Source: Zanthoxylum bungeanum
Taxonomy: Eukaryota; Streptophyta; Magnoliopsida; Sapindales; Rutaceae
Reading direction: 5' to 3'
NCBI GenBank assembly: GCA_019454045.1
Contig: SKCR01032775.1
Span: forward strand, 806,001-870,000
Length of the DNA stretch: 64,000 nt
Below are positions 10,950 to 21,808 of this stretch, one piece after another (position 1 is the stretch's first letter; each line of letters starts with the position of its first letter). Below the pieces are notes generated by a model. The model was not told the DNA's origin. It ran no database searches and saw only the letters and a program-made list of their open reading frames with translations. The position numbers were made by a program, and so were the translations under genes.

Positions 10950-12236
10950 AATATTATAATTGAAAACTCCACAATAAGTATAAATATAATTAGATTTTAA
11001 AAATGGATGAATTTAGCGGTGTGAATTCATAAGATCATGTGTGTTATATTATGTAAAATTTAATAAATATATATACATATTATTTAATTTTCAAGCTAAA
11101 ATTATTGAACACGAAAGTGACTTATTTATTAAATATATTAATATTGATGAATTAAAGTGGTAATATTTTTGTGTTTGACACAATTACCCCATTAACATGA
11201 CAACATGAGTAACATGACGACACGGTTTATGTGGTATGACATGACTAATTGGTAATGACAGAATTATGAAATGATAATTTGAGAAATGATTCGTAAATTT
11301 GTCATGAAATGATAAATGTGTTATGAAAAGTTAAATGTATTGACACGACACAATTACACAAGTATATATTCATCTCAGATAATCATGAATGTCATTTTCC
11401 ATATATTTATATCAATAGCTAACCTTCCCAATTGATTAGGAAACAAAAAAGTAACAAAATCCGTTGGTAGCATAAAAATGTAAATGAGACCTCCTAATTT
11501 TATTTAAAAAAATAAAGTAACAAATTTATTAACAACAGGGGGAAAATATAAATGAGACCTCCTAATTTGATTGAAAAACTAAAGTAACAAAATCTGTTAA
11601 TAATAGAAAGAATGTAAATGAGAGGCATTAAAACTAGAATAATATGTGAATGTTAGCTAGTTTAGTTTAATTGGTATTTTTTTTTTATAGAAATAATGGA
11701 TTTAGTGTTATCCGATTATATATGAACGGGGAAGAAATTGGGTTGCCATAAATTTTAAGAATAATTTTTAAAATGTATCGAATAATAAGATAAATAATTT
11801 AATACATTACACAAATGATGCCAATTCATGGGGTTTATAATACAAATATTTCCACTGCATAGTAATTGACATTCATCGAATAAGTAATTTTATAAATATT
11901 AAAATTTGATCGTTCGATTTGAATAATCACTTTGTAATCAAAACCATGGGAAAACGAAACGATAAGGGAAACGTTAAAATATTTTTATTATTAATTACAT
12001 ATAATTGAATAAATAAAACGTATTTAAAGAATAATACATGATAATATAGGTGTGATCAGTTGATTCTTAAGTAGTGCTATTTAACTTATTATCATAATTT
12101 GAATTGTAGAAATATTATTAAAAAAAAAAAGGAAAAACAAAACAAAAAGAAAAAGAAAAACAAATGATAATAATTGAAAATAAATAAAAGAGGAATTTAG
12201 TTAATTGAAAAAAAAAAAGGAAAACAAAAAGAAAAA
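10950..12236. other. AT-rich intergenic DNA
   Basis: No gene-like signal. About 11450-11630 holds three diverged copies of a roughly 70-bp unit containing AATGAGACCTCCTAATTT and AAAGTAACAAA. Long A-rich tracts occur at 12121-12240. Confidence 0.7.
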
Positions 12237-12461
12237 GAAAATTTGCAAAAATAACCCATTTGTTTTATCCATTATAAAAAAATAACCATCAATTTCAAAA
12301 ATATATTTAATAATCAAATTCAACTTAAACTATTCATTTTACCCGTTAATACACATATCTCTCATCTCTTACATTTTCACTCATCAAACCCTAATCTCTC
12401 AAACTTGCAAATATTCACAAAAGATCCGAATATTCCGGTAAAAATAGTACTTCAGCGACAA

Positions 12462-13676
12462 TGGAAGACGGTTTGGTGCTTGGGTTTGCCGATTTGGTTG
12501 TTATTTGGAAAAAGTTTCACCTTGTAGTTTTGTGAGTATTCTAATCCAATTAACATTATTTGAATATTTAAGTAGATTAACAATGTGCTTTTTTGTGATT
12601 GTTTTGTGAGTGTTTTAATGTATTTGTCATTTTAAGTGTAAAGATTTTGTGCTGAGATAATGTTTATAAGTTTCGTATACCAAATATCCGTAAAAATATT
12701 CATATTAGACTTAAACTTCAACTTAATGGGCGTCATCACAGACTCCTCATTACTTGTTTGGGCGTCCGCGCGGACGCCTGCTAGATGACGCCCGAGATGC
12801 AAAGGGAGTCCGCGGACGGCGGCATGGACGGCTGCACAGGTAATTAGGCGTCCGGGCGGACGTACCATGTCAGTACGGTGGTTTTTTATGCATGATAATA
12901 ATGTTTTTTAAATGTTGTTTGTAGGTATGGACACAAATAGTTCAAACCCATGAGATTCACAAATATCAGGTTCTAATCGATTTCGAAGGCATGCGACCAA
13001 TGTTACTCGTATCAAAATAGTCGTTGAAGCAATAAAGTCAAAATTGGATGCTCCATAATTAGAAGAGTTCAAAAATTTCATCTTCAGACATTTCTTGGAA
13101 ATTGATACAGATGTCAAAGGAATGATATTGCACAACATTTTACTTAAACTTGTTGTACAAGTGGAGAGTGAGATGGGATATCAATTATGGTTTGGCATCG
13201 ACGGGAAATTAATAAAGCTATCCATTCGGGAATGGTGTCTGATCACATGTCTTCGAAGTGGTTCTTCCGTTCAGATTGATTGTGATACGTTCGACATACG
13301 GGACAACTACTTTATCAATGTAATATATGGAAGACTTATTGACCTAGACACAAAGTTTCTCCAGTTTTATTTCACAAGAATTCCAAACTCGGATGCACTG
13401 AAGATAACTTTGTATTACTTTGCTGATCGAGATTTGTTTGCGCGTACTGCTGAGAGAATAATACAAATAGAATTCATGGAAGCGGTGGAAGATTTAGATT
13501 ACTTCAACAATATTCCATGGGATATATTGACATTGAATATTGTTTGTGACCAAGCAAATAAAGTTGTAGTAGGTAAAACCAATAAATTCAAAGCGGAGCG
13601 CATGAAGGACATGAGACACATTGAGGACAAATATAATTTTCATGGCGAAAATTATATTGTTACTAATATTATTTGA
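12462..13676 (+). pseudogene. DUF1985-like protein remnant of a MULE
   Basis: A possible first exon starts at 12462 (ATGGAAGACGG). An intron would end at TTTGTAG (12924), and the main exon reads from ATG 12927 through two in-frame stops (after NSSNP and after KLDAP) into an open stretch 13095-13676. There the segment QLWFGIDGKLIKLSIREWCL followed by ITCL matches the DUF1985 signature, a small domain of unknown function found next to Ulp1-like peptidases in plant transposons. No Ulp1 catalytic domain follows. The stops and truncation say pseudogene. The DUF1985 call is by pattern and moderate in certainty. Confidence 0.6.
12755..12865. repeat. GC-rich palindromic segment inside the MULE
   Basis: In otherwise AT-rich DNA, GCGTCCGCGCGGACGC (about 12761-12776) is a perfect 16-bp palindrome. 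It is followed by CCGCGGACGGCGGC and GGCGTCCGGGCGGACG. It lies in the presumed intron of the DUF1985-like gene. Confidence 0.6.
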
Positions 13677-13932
13677 TTAATTTTTAACTGATTAAATGAG
13701 TTTTTCAGGATTTTATAAGTGAAGTTATGAAAAAAAATTATCATAAAAGTATGAGATAGTGGAGGTTTTGTGGTTATGATGAGTAAAATCCTTTGGTTCT
13801 TTTTTCAACTCGAAAGAGAGGGTAATTTGGTCTCAAAAATATTTTTTTGAGTTTATTAAATATATTTTTGAGATTGTAGGTAAATTTTTATAATGGATAA
13901 ATTAAAGTGGTTATTTTAATTTGTAAATTTCC

Positions 13933-14289
13933 CAAAAGAAAAATACAGGATAATAATTGAAAATGAATAAAAGAGGAAAAAAATCCAAAAGGAAAAAAAA
14001 ATGGCGAGGAGGCGACAGAGAGAGAGAGAGAGAGAGAGGAGGATTGATTCCATTCAAAACAAAAGCGTGTGAATCGGATGAATTTCATGCGGCATTTCAT
14101 ATTCTTCCCTTTTACTTTTCGTCATTCCCTCCATAATTCTTTTCTCTTCTTTGACCACTCCCCCTTTCTCTCTCTACACATTTCTAGGGTTCCTTTTTTT
14201 TTTTTTTTTTTTAAATTTCTCATCAAAATTCCTCTCAAGAGTATAGAAAAAGACTCATCTTCTTCTTCCTTCAAAGTCACTTCATTTTA
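13933..14289 (+). promoter_or_regulatory. Upstream region and 5' UTR of the RHF1A-like gene
   Basis: Contains a GA dinucleotide run at about 14019-14038, then CT-rich and T-rich DNA, including a run of about 19 T near 14193-14211, leading to the ATG at 14290. The CT-rich leader is common in plant 5' UTRs. I cannot place a TATA box with confidence. Confidence 0.4.
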
Positions 14290-16771
14290 ATGGCCTCCTC
14301 CTCTTCATCCGCCGCCCTCGATGATTCCTTCGAAGACGCTTGCAGTATCTGCCTCGAGCCTTTCTCCACTGACGACCCCGTCACTGTATGACTTATTTTG
14401 ATCATCGCATTTTTGATTTTGTAAAATATGATGTTAAAACGTCGCCGTACTGAACTGTTTCTATTAACATTTCAGTACGATAACCGTGGAATTATATTAT
14501 ATTATTTCGTAAATTTTCGTGATTGATATGAATTGCTATGATCTTCGTCTTTTGGTTCGATCTTTTTTTTCCTCGGTTCATTCAGTTATTAGTTAGAATA
14601 ATTAGTGGGTCAGCTCTCTATAGCTTTTTTTTTTTTTTTTTTTTTTTCCTTTTCTAATTTTCGTATGTCTATTAAAAGGCAATGGCCACTTCAGTATGTG
14701 AATTTAATTATCCAAAGATGCGTTTTTCTTTTAAAAAATTAACTAACATAAGTATTTTACTACTGAATTGTTGTTTTGCTCACACATTGCTAAATTATTA
14801 TTATTATTTTTATTTTTATTTTTATTTTCCAAATTAATGAAACTCTGTAGATCTGTTAGTTTTGAAAGCAATAACGCTTTGTGTGTTGCTACTTTTTCCA
14901 GGTTACCAGCTGCAAGCACGAATATCATCTTCAGTGTATTCTTGAATGGTAAGATCGTGTAAAATGTTTTGGTTGCATTCTGCTGTGTTACTCCATAATG
15001 TGAAAAAATTAAGATCTCTAATTGAATTTGTTTCTCATTTAGGTCTCAAAGAAGCAAAGAGTGTCCTATATGTTGGCAGCAGTTTGTCCTGAAAGACCCA
15101 GCGAGGTTTATGACATTCTTTTCGAAAGCTTTACTTCACTGCATGTCCAGCTTTGTAAATGATAAAAGAAGATAATTGGTTGACCATGTATGTGCTTGAG
15201 TCTCTTTTTGAGTTTTTTATTTTTATTTTATTTTGTTATTATGTAGCCAAGAGCTTCTAGCTGCCATTGAGAATGAAAGGCGCTCCAAGTCAAGGAACAT
15301 AGCTCCTGCTGCGCCTGTTGTTTTCCATGAGGATTTTGAAACAGGACTGGTAATTATTTTGTTTCTTTTTCTTTTTCAAATCATATATTCATCTTTGGTT
15401 TTTCAAATATTTGCTAGGTGAGATCGATTTTATTAGTCTATTTCTAAGTGGTTACATGGAATATTTCAGGATGGTACTTACTTTGATTACAGTGATATGG
15501 AAGCACGTATTATGCAACATCTAGCTACTGCTCGGAATGTTCGCAGGAGAGAGATGCAGAGATATCCTGGACTTGATGCTTCCCAAGGTCTTGATTCTAC
15601 CTCTGCTGCAAATGCTCCTGGATCAATTACAACAAATACGACTTTACCAGATATTTGTCATGGTTTATCTGAGGGTGATTTGCCAACTTCTGATGTAAGA
15701 TCAGCTGTCAATGATCAACCTCCCTCATCTGATCCTGGTATTGCTGTTAACAGAGACGGCCCTCTTAAATCCAGGTATTTATTCAAAACTCAAAGTTCAT
15801 CTGTTATCCATATTTTAGTTGTTTTTCAACTAGTATCTGACTGGCAAAGCCAAGGAGGTATTAAAAAGGATAAAAGAAAACTAGAATTGGCACAGAGAAT
15901 TATTCCTGTGAAAGTTTTTCAAAATTGCAGTGACAATAGTTACAATGGGTGGTTGTATCTGATTTACATTTTTTTAACCATTTGTTGCCATGTAAATGTA
16001 CTTTCCCAAAAGCTTCTTGTTTATTGGATTTCTGGTTACAGAGCAATTTTGCCATAGAAAGCTCTTGCTTCCATTGCACTTTTTTTTTTTTTGCTTCCAT
16101 TGCATATGATTTTTTTGCTTCCATTGCACATGTTTTTGTAACTTTATATCTACATTTGAAATATTTCCATCATGTACTTGTCTGTTTCATATGATTCATT
16201 GGGTCATTTTTTTTCAGATTTTTCTGCAGACAGTCACCACCTGATAGTCCAAGGAGGCCAAACCCATCTGAGATATTCTCCTTCTCAGAGTCTGTCAAAT
16301 CTAAATGGTCTGCTGCTTCAGTCAGGTAGATGGGCTGCAAGGCTGCAACTTAGTTCCAGTTGGAATTGTTAATTATTGGTTTCCACATGGTAATCTGATT
16401 TGTTTTTGTTGCTTAATAGATACAAGGAGTCAATCTCAAAAGGCACCCGCAGTTTAAAGGAGAGGTTGCTTGCACGGAATACCTCAGTTAAGGAACTAAG
16501 CAAAGAAGTTCAGCGTGAGATGAGTGCAGGAATTGCTGGTGTTGCAAAAATGATTGAACGCCTAGATCTTGCCTCAAAGCGAACTGGAACCTCTATCCCT
16601 ACTGCCAACATAGGGGGCCCGTCTAGTGTCTTATTTAAAGGAAAGGGTGTGCAAGAGAGCACCATCAATAAGAGAAGTGTGGAAATTGCTCCTGAATTAA
16701 TTTCAGATGCACCCCCATATGTCCCCGGTACCAATTCACCTCAATCAGAAGTAACACATCAGGTTATATAA
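14290..16771 (+). CDS. RHF1A: E3 ubiquitin ligase RHF1A-like (RING-H2)
   Basis: Seven exons with GT..AG introns: 14290-14385, 14902-14948, 15043-15105, 15247-15349, 15470-15774, 16218-16325 and 16420-16771. All phases fit, giving 357 residues. The RING-H2 finger spans residues 18-58 (C18, C21, C36, H38, H41, C44, C55, C58), ending KECPICWQQF. A conserved C-terminal block (YKESISKGTRSLKERLLARN, then VKELSKEVQREMSAGIAGVA) matches Arabidopsis RHF1A. In that plant RHF1A with RHF2A ubiquitinates the CDK inhibitor ICK4/KRP6 during gametogenesis. The stop at 16769-16771 assumes no splice at 16762|GT. Splicing there to an acceptor near 17001 would give a different, very short tail. Confidence 0.93.
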
Positions 16772-17600
16772 CTTTTCTCAGGATGCATCTCTGATGCTAA
16801 TATTTTGCTTATTTATATTTTCTTACTTTGTCTCGGTTAGTCAGTTTGACTGCCCAATTTGAAATGGTTTTTTAGATCCATCTTTCCAACACTTGGAGAA
16901 ATTATATATAGAAGAGAGAGTTTGCTTGACAAGCTTGATTTTGAATTTACTCATCTTAATTCATGGCTGATTTTGATAGACTTTTTTTCCCCTTTTGGCA
17001 GAGAGGACTTTGATGCTGAAAAACGTTTATATGTTATAGCAATGCAAGTGACGACAGTGAAGAAACCCAACATACTCGTTGGTTGGCGTCCTGCGTTGCC
17101 CAGTGCATCGGTAAAAACAGTTTCGGGACTAGAAACTTTATTTTCGCCTATATCGAGGAGATCATGATTGAATCCTAGACCCTCCTTTCTTCTTCCATTG
17201 GCTTTTGTTGATTGCACCTTCTATGTTATTAAGAAACTCTTTATGTTATGCTTTGTTGCCATGTTAATTGCGAATTTTCTCCTTCAGATTTAATCCATAG
17301 TGAACATTTTATCAGATAAGTTGCATGTAGAAAGCGATAAAGATCAAGAAAATGATATTATAACAAATTACGTTTTTATTGATTGGGTTAAGGAAGAAAA
17401 GACACATGATGTCAGCTTAATATGATTACGAAATTGTGGTCCTGATTTTATCCAGAGCAATTGAAACATTACACGATGCACTACACTTTCAATCGAAAAC
17501 ATAAAACATGTTTAGTTTATGTGCAAGGGTCAACTGACTCAACCAACAAGATCTTCTATCAAGCATTGACTACCATCCCTCGTACAAGGCCAAAAATTGA
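16772..17600. other. 3' flank of RHF1A-like gene
   Basis: A possible extra 3' exon or UTR piece begins after TTTTGGCAG near 17001. The remaining DNA to about 17600 has no recognisable gene. The open frame at 16859-17167 lacks family resemblance. Confidence 0.5.
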
Positions 17601-17614
17601 TGATCTAAGCACTA

Positions 17615-18165
17615 TCAGGAGACGCCAAGAACACATGATGGTGCAATCTCACCAGCCTGGGCTGCCCTCTTCATCTGCGTCTCAGACTCAAGTTTCTTGA
17701 TCATGTCCTCTGGCATGGATACTGCCTGCGACACCTTGGGACGACAGCGTTGACGCAAATCCCCTTGTCCACAAACTGAAGAGCCTGCCCCCCTTGTGAA
17801 TGCCACAATGGCCCCTTTGGTGGCAGTGTAGTCTAATACCATTGGATTGCCTGAAGAGGCGTTCATTGATGTTAGAGTTGATGAATGAGCTTCCTTCTCT
17901 CACATGCTTCAAAGCATGCCTATTTTAATGGATCGATCACTTCAATTTTAAAACATCTACAATGCAACCTGTAATTTAAGAGGATTGGAGCAATGTACTG
18001 TACTTAATTATTCTTCAACAAATCATCCATGTGACTACGTGCACAAGAGAATTTCATTTCCCGTACAATGACTCAACTCTGGCATCAGTGATTTCCTCCA
18101 GAGAATTGCTACTCAGCCGCATTATTCACCACAATATCAATATTTCCCGTCATTAACAACCTGAT
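17615..18165 (-). pseudogene. Short-chain dehydrogenase (glucose/ribitol dehydrogenase-like) relic
   Basis: Minus-strand frames give pieces of a plant NADPH-dependent aldehyde reductase / glucose and ribitol dehydrogenase homolog: GNIDIVVNNAAE (about 18120-18160), then MKHVREGSSFIN (to 17912), NPMVLDYTATKGAIVAFTRG (to about 17845) with the YxxxK catalytic motif, and SMPEDMIKKLESETQMKRAA with QAGEIAPS near 17640-17720. Order and spacing match the family, but frames change between pieces, stops intervene, and the N-terminal nucleotide-binding segment is missing. Non-functional remnant. Confidence 0.75.
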
Positions 18166-19141
18166 CAATTACACATTTGCACCTGTCATCAAATATACGT
18201 AAACGCAGCCTGTTGCGGGCTTGTAATCGGGGTTAATGGCTTGAGGAAGTGGGTCCATGATATACTGTCTGATTTTTCTGCCGTCAAACCACTTTAAACT
18301 CAAGTAAAACCATCTGATGTCCCAAATTTTTACAAAAAACACATCTCTTGAACTCGAATCCAAAATCTGACAATCAAATCACAAGTTCTTTGCCACAAGA
18401 CACTACCCCTTAGGGAATTTAAATAAGAGGTTTTTATGACGTGAATCTAACTACGACCTTCTTGTGATGTTTGGTGGAAGATCCACGTGGTTCTTGGGCT
18501 ACACGTGTGGAATTTTTGGAACTTTTGTACGTGTCAATGCGGGTTGTGATGTGGCATGAATCAGGAGATTATGAAGAACCCATGAAAGGTCTTTGAATTT
18601 TTATGTCATCTTTGTATCTGAATTCTGACCCCTGCGGCTCAGTGTACAATCATCATGCCACTGTAAAATAATAAGCTAAACACTTACACGATACAAGCAT
18701 AAGTAGTGCTCATTTCATGTAGATTTCTAATGCTCCGCTTACTTTCAAATGTGTATCTAAAAAATCTAAAATAAACAAAATTAATAGCAAATCACATGTT
18801 TTTTTTGACCTCATGAAGTTTTATTGCAGATACTAGAATGTTGTCATCGCCATTGTGCATCTGAAAGCTAGTAAATGCTAACAGGGTTAACAATAACACA
18901 ATTCTCTCAACCAGAATCATATAATTGCATATTCACACTCTTTTTACCATAAACTTATTAACAAAGCAGGCAAGACAAACTTATTTTTGAACGAATAGCA
19001 AAGTAAAACAGAGATAATACCAGAACTATCTTGGAGCAACACTTCCAAGTTATTATCCACTGGTATTTTTGTACTGAGAAACATATTTTAAGTTTATCAC
19101 AAGCTTGAGTCAACGGCAAATGATACTGAAACCTCTTTATT
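18166..19141. other. Intergenic DNA
   Basis: No gene seen. Two ACGT-core words (CCACGTGG near 18485 and ACACGTGT near 18503) occur close together, but no adjacent promoter is evident. The 3' end of the PRXIIF/SDH3 locus begins at 19142. Confidence 0.5.
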
Positions 19142-19323
19142 TCTGTCTGAAAATGACATTGGCACCAGAAACCTTCATGTCGGATGGGGCTTCCTCTACA
19201 TTAACAGCCTTCATCTTCCCATCTACAAAGAAACAACATTATCTCAGTAAATGACATTTACGAAGTTAAATGTATAGTGACCGTTCATGTCTAGAATACC
19301 TTTCAGAGTGAAATTTTGAAAAA
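19142..19323 (-). other. Residual PRXIIF 3' end, now 3' UTR of the chimera
   Basis: Just past the SDH3 stop, the minus strand reads CACTCTGAAAG|GTATTC (about 19301), resembling the old PRXIIF exon-4 donor (Arg-Ser-Glu-Arg). The former last PRXIIF exon follows after an acceptor TTTGTAG: MKAVNVEEAPSDMKVSGANV ending IFRQK and a stop at 19142-19144. It would be spliced but untranslated after the SDH3 stop codon. Confidence 0.8.
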
Positions 19324-21808
19324 TCATTTCAATATGTTTCTTCCAATTCTAAGAATGGTAGTTCCCGAAAAATCCGTCAATAAATGACGAACCCCATGAA
19401 ACACATGATAGGCCAGGGCTAAGGCAGTAATCTCGCCGGAGATTAGGATAAGCTTTGATGAGTAAAAGTAAAAGAAGAATTGGTAGAAACTCTCATAGGT
19501 GAAGCAAATCGAACCCATTTTCATACAAAGAAGATAATAAAACAAAACAATCCCAGAGAGTAAAGCCCCAGTGATTCTATGGTAAATTGAAAACGTCGCA
19601 TTGAGCTGTGGCTGATAAATAGGAAGATGAGGAGATAACGGGCGAAGGATATCTGAAGTTTCAGAACGATCTTTTTGCAAGTCCAAGCTCTTGTGGAAGC
19701 GTCTAACAAAACCACCATAAAAGTTGACCTATTCATAGGAAAAACAGAAAAAACATTAGTGCTTCATCAGAGGATTACCTCTTAAAACTAGAGTATTTAT
19801 AACCTATACAATACCACTATTGATGAGATTGTCAAACATCTTGTGCTGGGGAAGTACAAATGATGACCAATTTTACAACCAAAAGCTGGTTGATTGTCCC
19901 ATTCTATTTCAGATGTTCATATAGGTAGTAATCTTACGGTCAACTTATTGCATATATTAAAGGATAATATTATGGCTTCAAACAAGGATGATAAAACGAG
20001 GATCATTAAAAATGGCCTTATCAATCAGTAATCCATAAATCACGGCCCATAGCTAAGCACAATACAGCGGAATGTTAGAAAAGACATCCCAAACCCACCT
20101 CCCATTGAGAAACCAATCAATTGAGGGGAAATTAAACTAAACAACTGACCCATTTAATACTCATGTAAACACCAAAGACCACACGGAAAACAGTTAGTAT
20201 TCAAATCCCTAACATAACAATTTTCTCTTGAAGTTAAGAGAATAAAGTAAAAGCAAATAACTTACAGCATCTTTGGTTCCAAGTTTCTCTGCCCGAGCAT
20301 TCATAACATATGGATTGTTAACAGATGCACAAACATAGTTATTAATCCCTTTAGCCTTGAACTTGTCAATGTTATTCTTGTAGCTAGGGACATTCTGCTG
20401 TGAAGAAACTCCAATGTGTGCACCCTGGAAGATGGTAAATGCAAAACAAAACAGAAATTAAGAATCAAAAGATGTTTGTCGATGTAGATATCAGTATCTT
20501 TTAGGTAACTATCCCCATGCCCCCCACCCCCCACCCTCTAATTTCCAGAGCCTGTCATTTGAAGTCTTTTTCTTTTTGACTAACAATATTAGTAAGTTAT
20601 AAAACAAAAATGGCTAACCACTTAAGCAGTTCCCTGGATTCCAAGGAGTAGACAACAATTTCATGACAAAAAAATCATCTTAAAACCAGTATGTGATAAT
20701 TTTGTACATCACGACAGAATAAACAGCCTAAACATATATGTGATAATTTTGTACATCACGACAGAATAAACAGCCTAAACATATATAAATGGAATTTAAT
20801 CATCATGTGGAAAAAAAATGTATTAGTCCTTGATGAAGCATATGCTTTTTTATCCTAAAAACACAAAATATTATGCAGGTTCCAATAACACACATGCAGA
20901 TCACCTTCCGACAAACAAACAACAAATAAGGCTTTGAGATACAAAAAATTATTTTAATCTAACTCAACAAATTATCAGACAACCTTGTCTTGTTTGTTAT
21001 TTGACAGTAAACAAAAAATAATAAATAAATGAATAAAAAAAAAAGATAAAATGCTCATCACAGAAGCTCTCAAGACTCAAATTTCGATATAGCTTCAAAT
21101 CTAAACCCCAAGAAGGAAACAATTCAAATCCAATTGACAAGTTTCAACATTTCTATTCCCACCAGGTTCTAATTATAATAATTCAGTCGTCATAATAACA
21201 ATACAAGGAACGCTATGTTAAGCTTCAGCTTTTAAGCACAAGTCCCCGATAGCAAATTTTTTTTCCTCATTTCCATAAATTAAAGTGTCAACACACACTT
21301 CACAGAATCATAACACTCATAAATATACAGCCGAAATTGGTCACCAAGTATCTCATTCACCGAACAAAGAAAATATAATTCATAAACGATAACTCAAAAC
21401 TGAAATGGGAGAAAAAGTTGACGATTAACTTACAGGGATTCCGAAATTGACTACTTCCTTGACCTGAAAATTGAAATGATAAAAATCCAACATAGATTTA
21501 TACAAATAAACAATCACAAACAATTGTGAAAAAGAAAATAATGTAATACGAAATCCAATTAAATGAAGTAAAATGAAAAGAACAAAATGAACCTTCAAAA
21601 TGTCTTCAACGGAAGTGGTGGAGAGCTTAGAAGAGACACCTTCATCCCCGATCCGAGCTTTCTGAGGAGAAACATCAGGTGAGGCGGAGACTTTGCCGGA
21701 GCCCGCAGCAAACGACGCGTACGTTCTTGATGACGTGGCAATTCGAAGACTATCCGCCACTGAACTTAAAGCAGATGCGCTGCGACGCTTCAGAATAAGT
21801 GATGCCAT
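19324..21808 (-). CDS. Chimeric gene: peroxiredoxin IIF front with in-frame mitochondrial SDH3 (cytochrome b560 of complex II)
   Basis: Minus-strand exons: 21808-21593 (residues 1-72), 21463-21434 (73-82), 20424-20266 (83-135) and 19728-19324 (136-269). All junctions are phase 0 and the frame is open, 269 residues. Exon 1 is an Arg/Ser-rich mitochondrial presequence closely like PRXIIF (ending [10 protein letters not shown]). Exons 2-3 are PRXIIF, but PGAYTGVC has become PGAHIGVS, so the peroxidatic Cys and its Thr are lost. Exon 4 begins as PRXIIF ([19 protein letters not shown]), then becomes SDH3 from about residue 162 ([17 protein letters not shown]). It keeps the quinone-site SIYHRITG (Ser182, Arg186) and the heme-side His region [18 protein letters not shown]3 anchors succinate dehydrogenase in the inner membrane and binds heme b and ubiquinone. 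Exon 1 can also join exon 4 directly in frame. Confidence 0.88.
20691..20784. repeat. 47-bp tandem duplication in intron of chimera
   Basis: ATGTGATAATTTTGTACATC and the bases that follow are present twice, starting at 20691 and 20738, with no difference seen. Recent local duplication inside the intron between exons 2 and 3. Confidence 0.9.

Larger units (their letters stand above)
12237..13932 (+). mobile_element. Mutator-like element with a DUF1985-type gene remnant
   Basis: The left end reads GAAAATTTGCAAAAATAACC and the reverse complement of the right end reads GGGAAATTTACAAATTAAAA then TAACC. The two arms share TTTATCCATTATAAAAA and CAAAAATATATTTAATAA farther in, giving imperfect terminal inverted repeats of about 90 bp. 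Both flanks are A-rich (AAAAAGAAA left, AAAAGAAAAA right), so a 9-bp target duplication is possible but not diagnostic. Inside is a broken DUF1985-like gene, the kind often carried by Ulp1-containing plant MULEs. No transposase is seen. Confidence 0.6.

Noticed and set aside
13888..14100. Minus-strand frame rich in Ser/Leu/Phe
   Set aside because: It is translation of the GA repeat and neighbouring low-complexity DNA.
14069..14290. Open frame upstream of the RHF1A-like ATG
   Set aside because: It is low-complexity Phe/Ser-rich translation of a CT-rich leader.
17010..17167. Possible long extra RHF1A exon reading EDFDAEKRLYVIAMQVTT
   Set aside because: The splice phase from 16762 would not enter this frame, so it would be untranslated or a chance open frame.
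19324..19733. SDH3 sequence as a plain mitochondrial DNA insertion (NUMT) without function
   Set aside because: It lacks other mitochondrial flanking sequence, keeps an exact frame with the upstream PRXIIF exons, and retains key SDH3 residues and a stop codon. A NUMT origin followed by capture remains possible.
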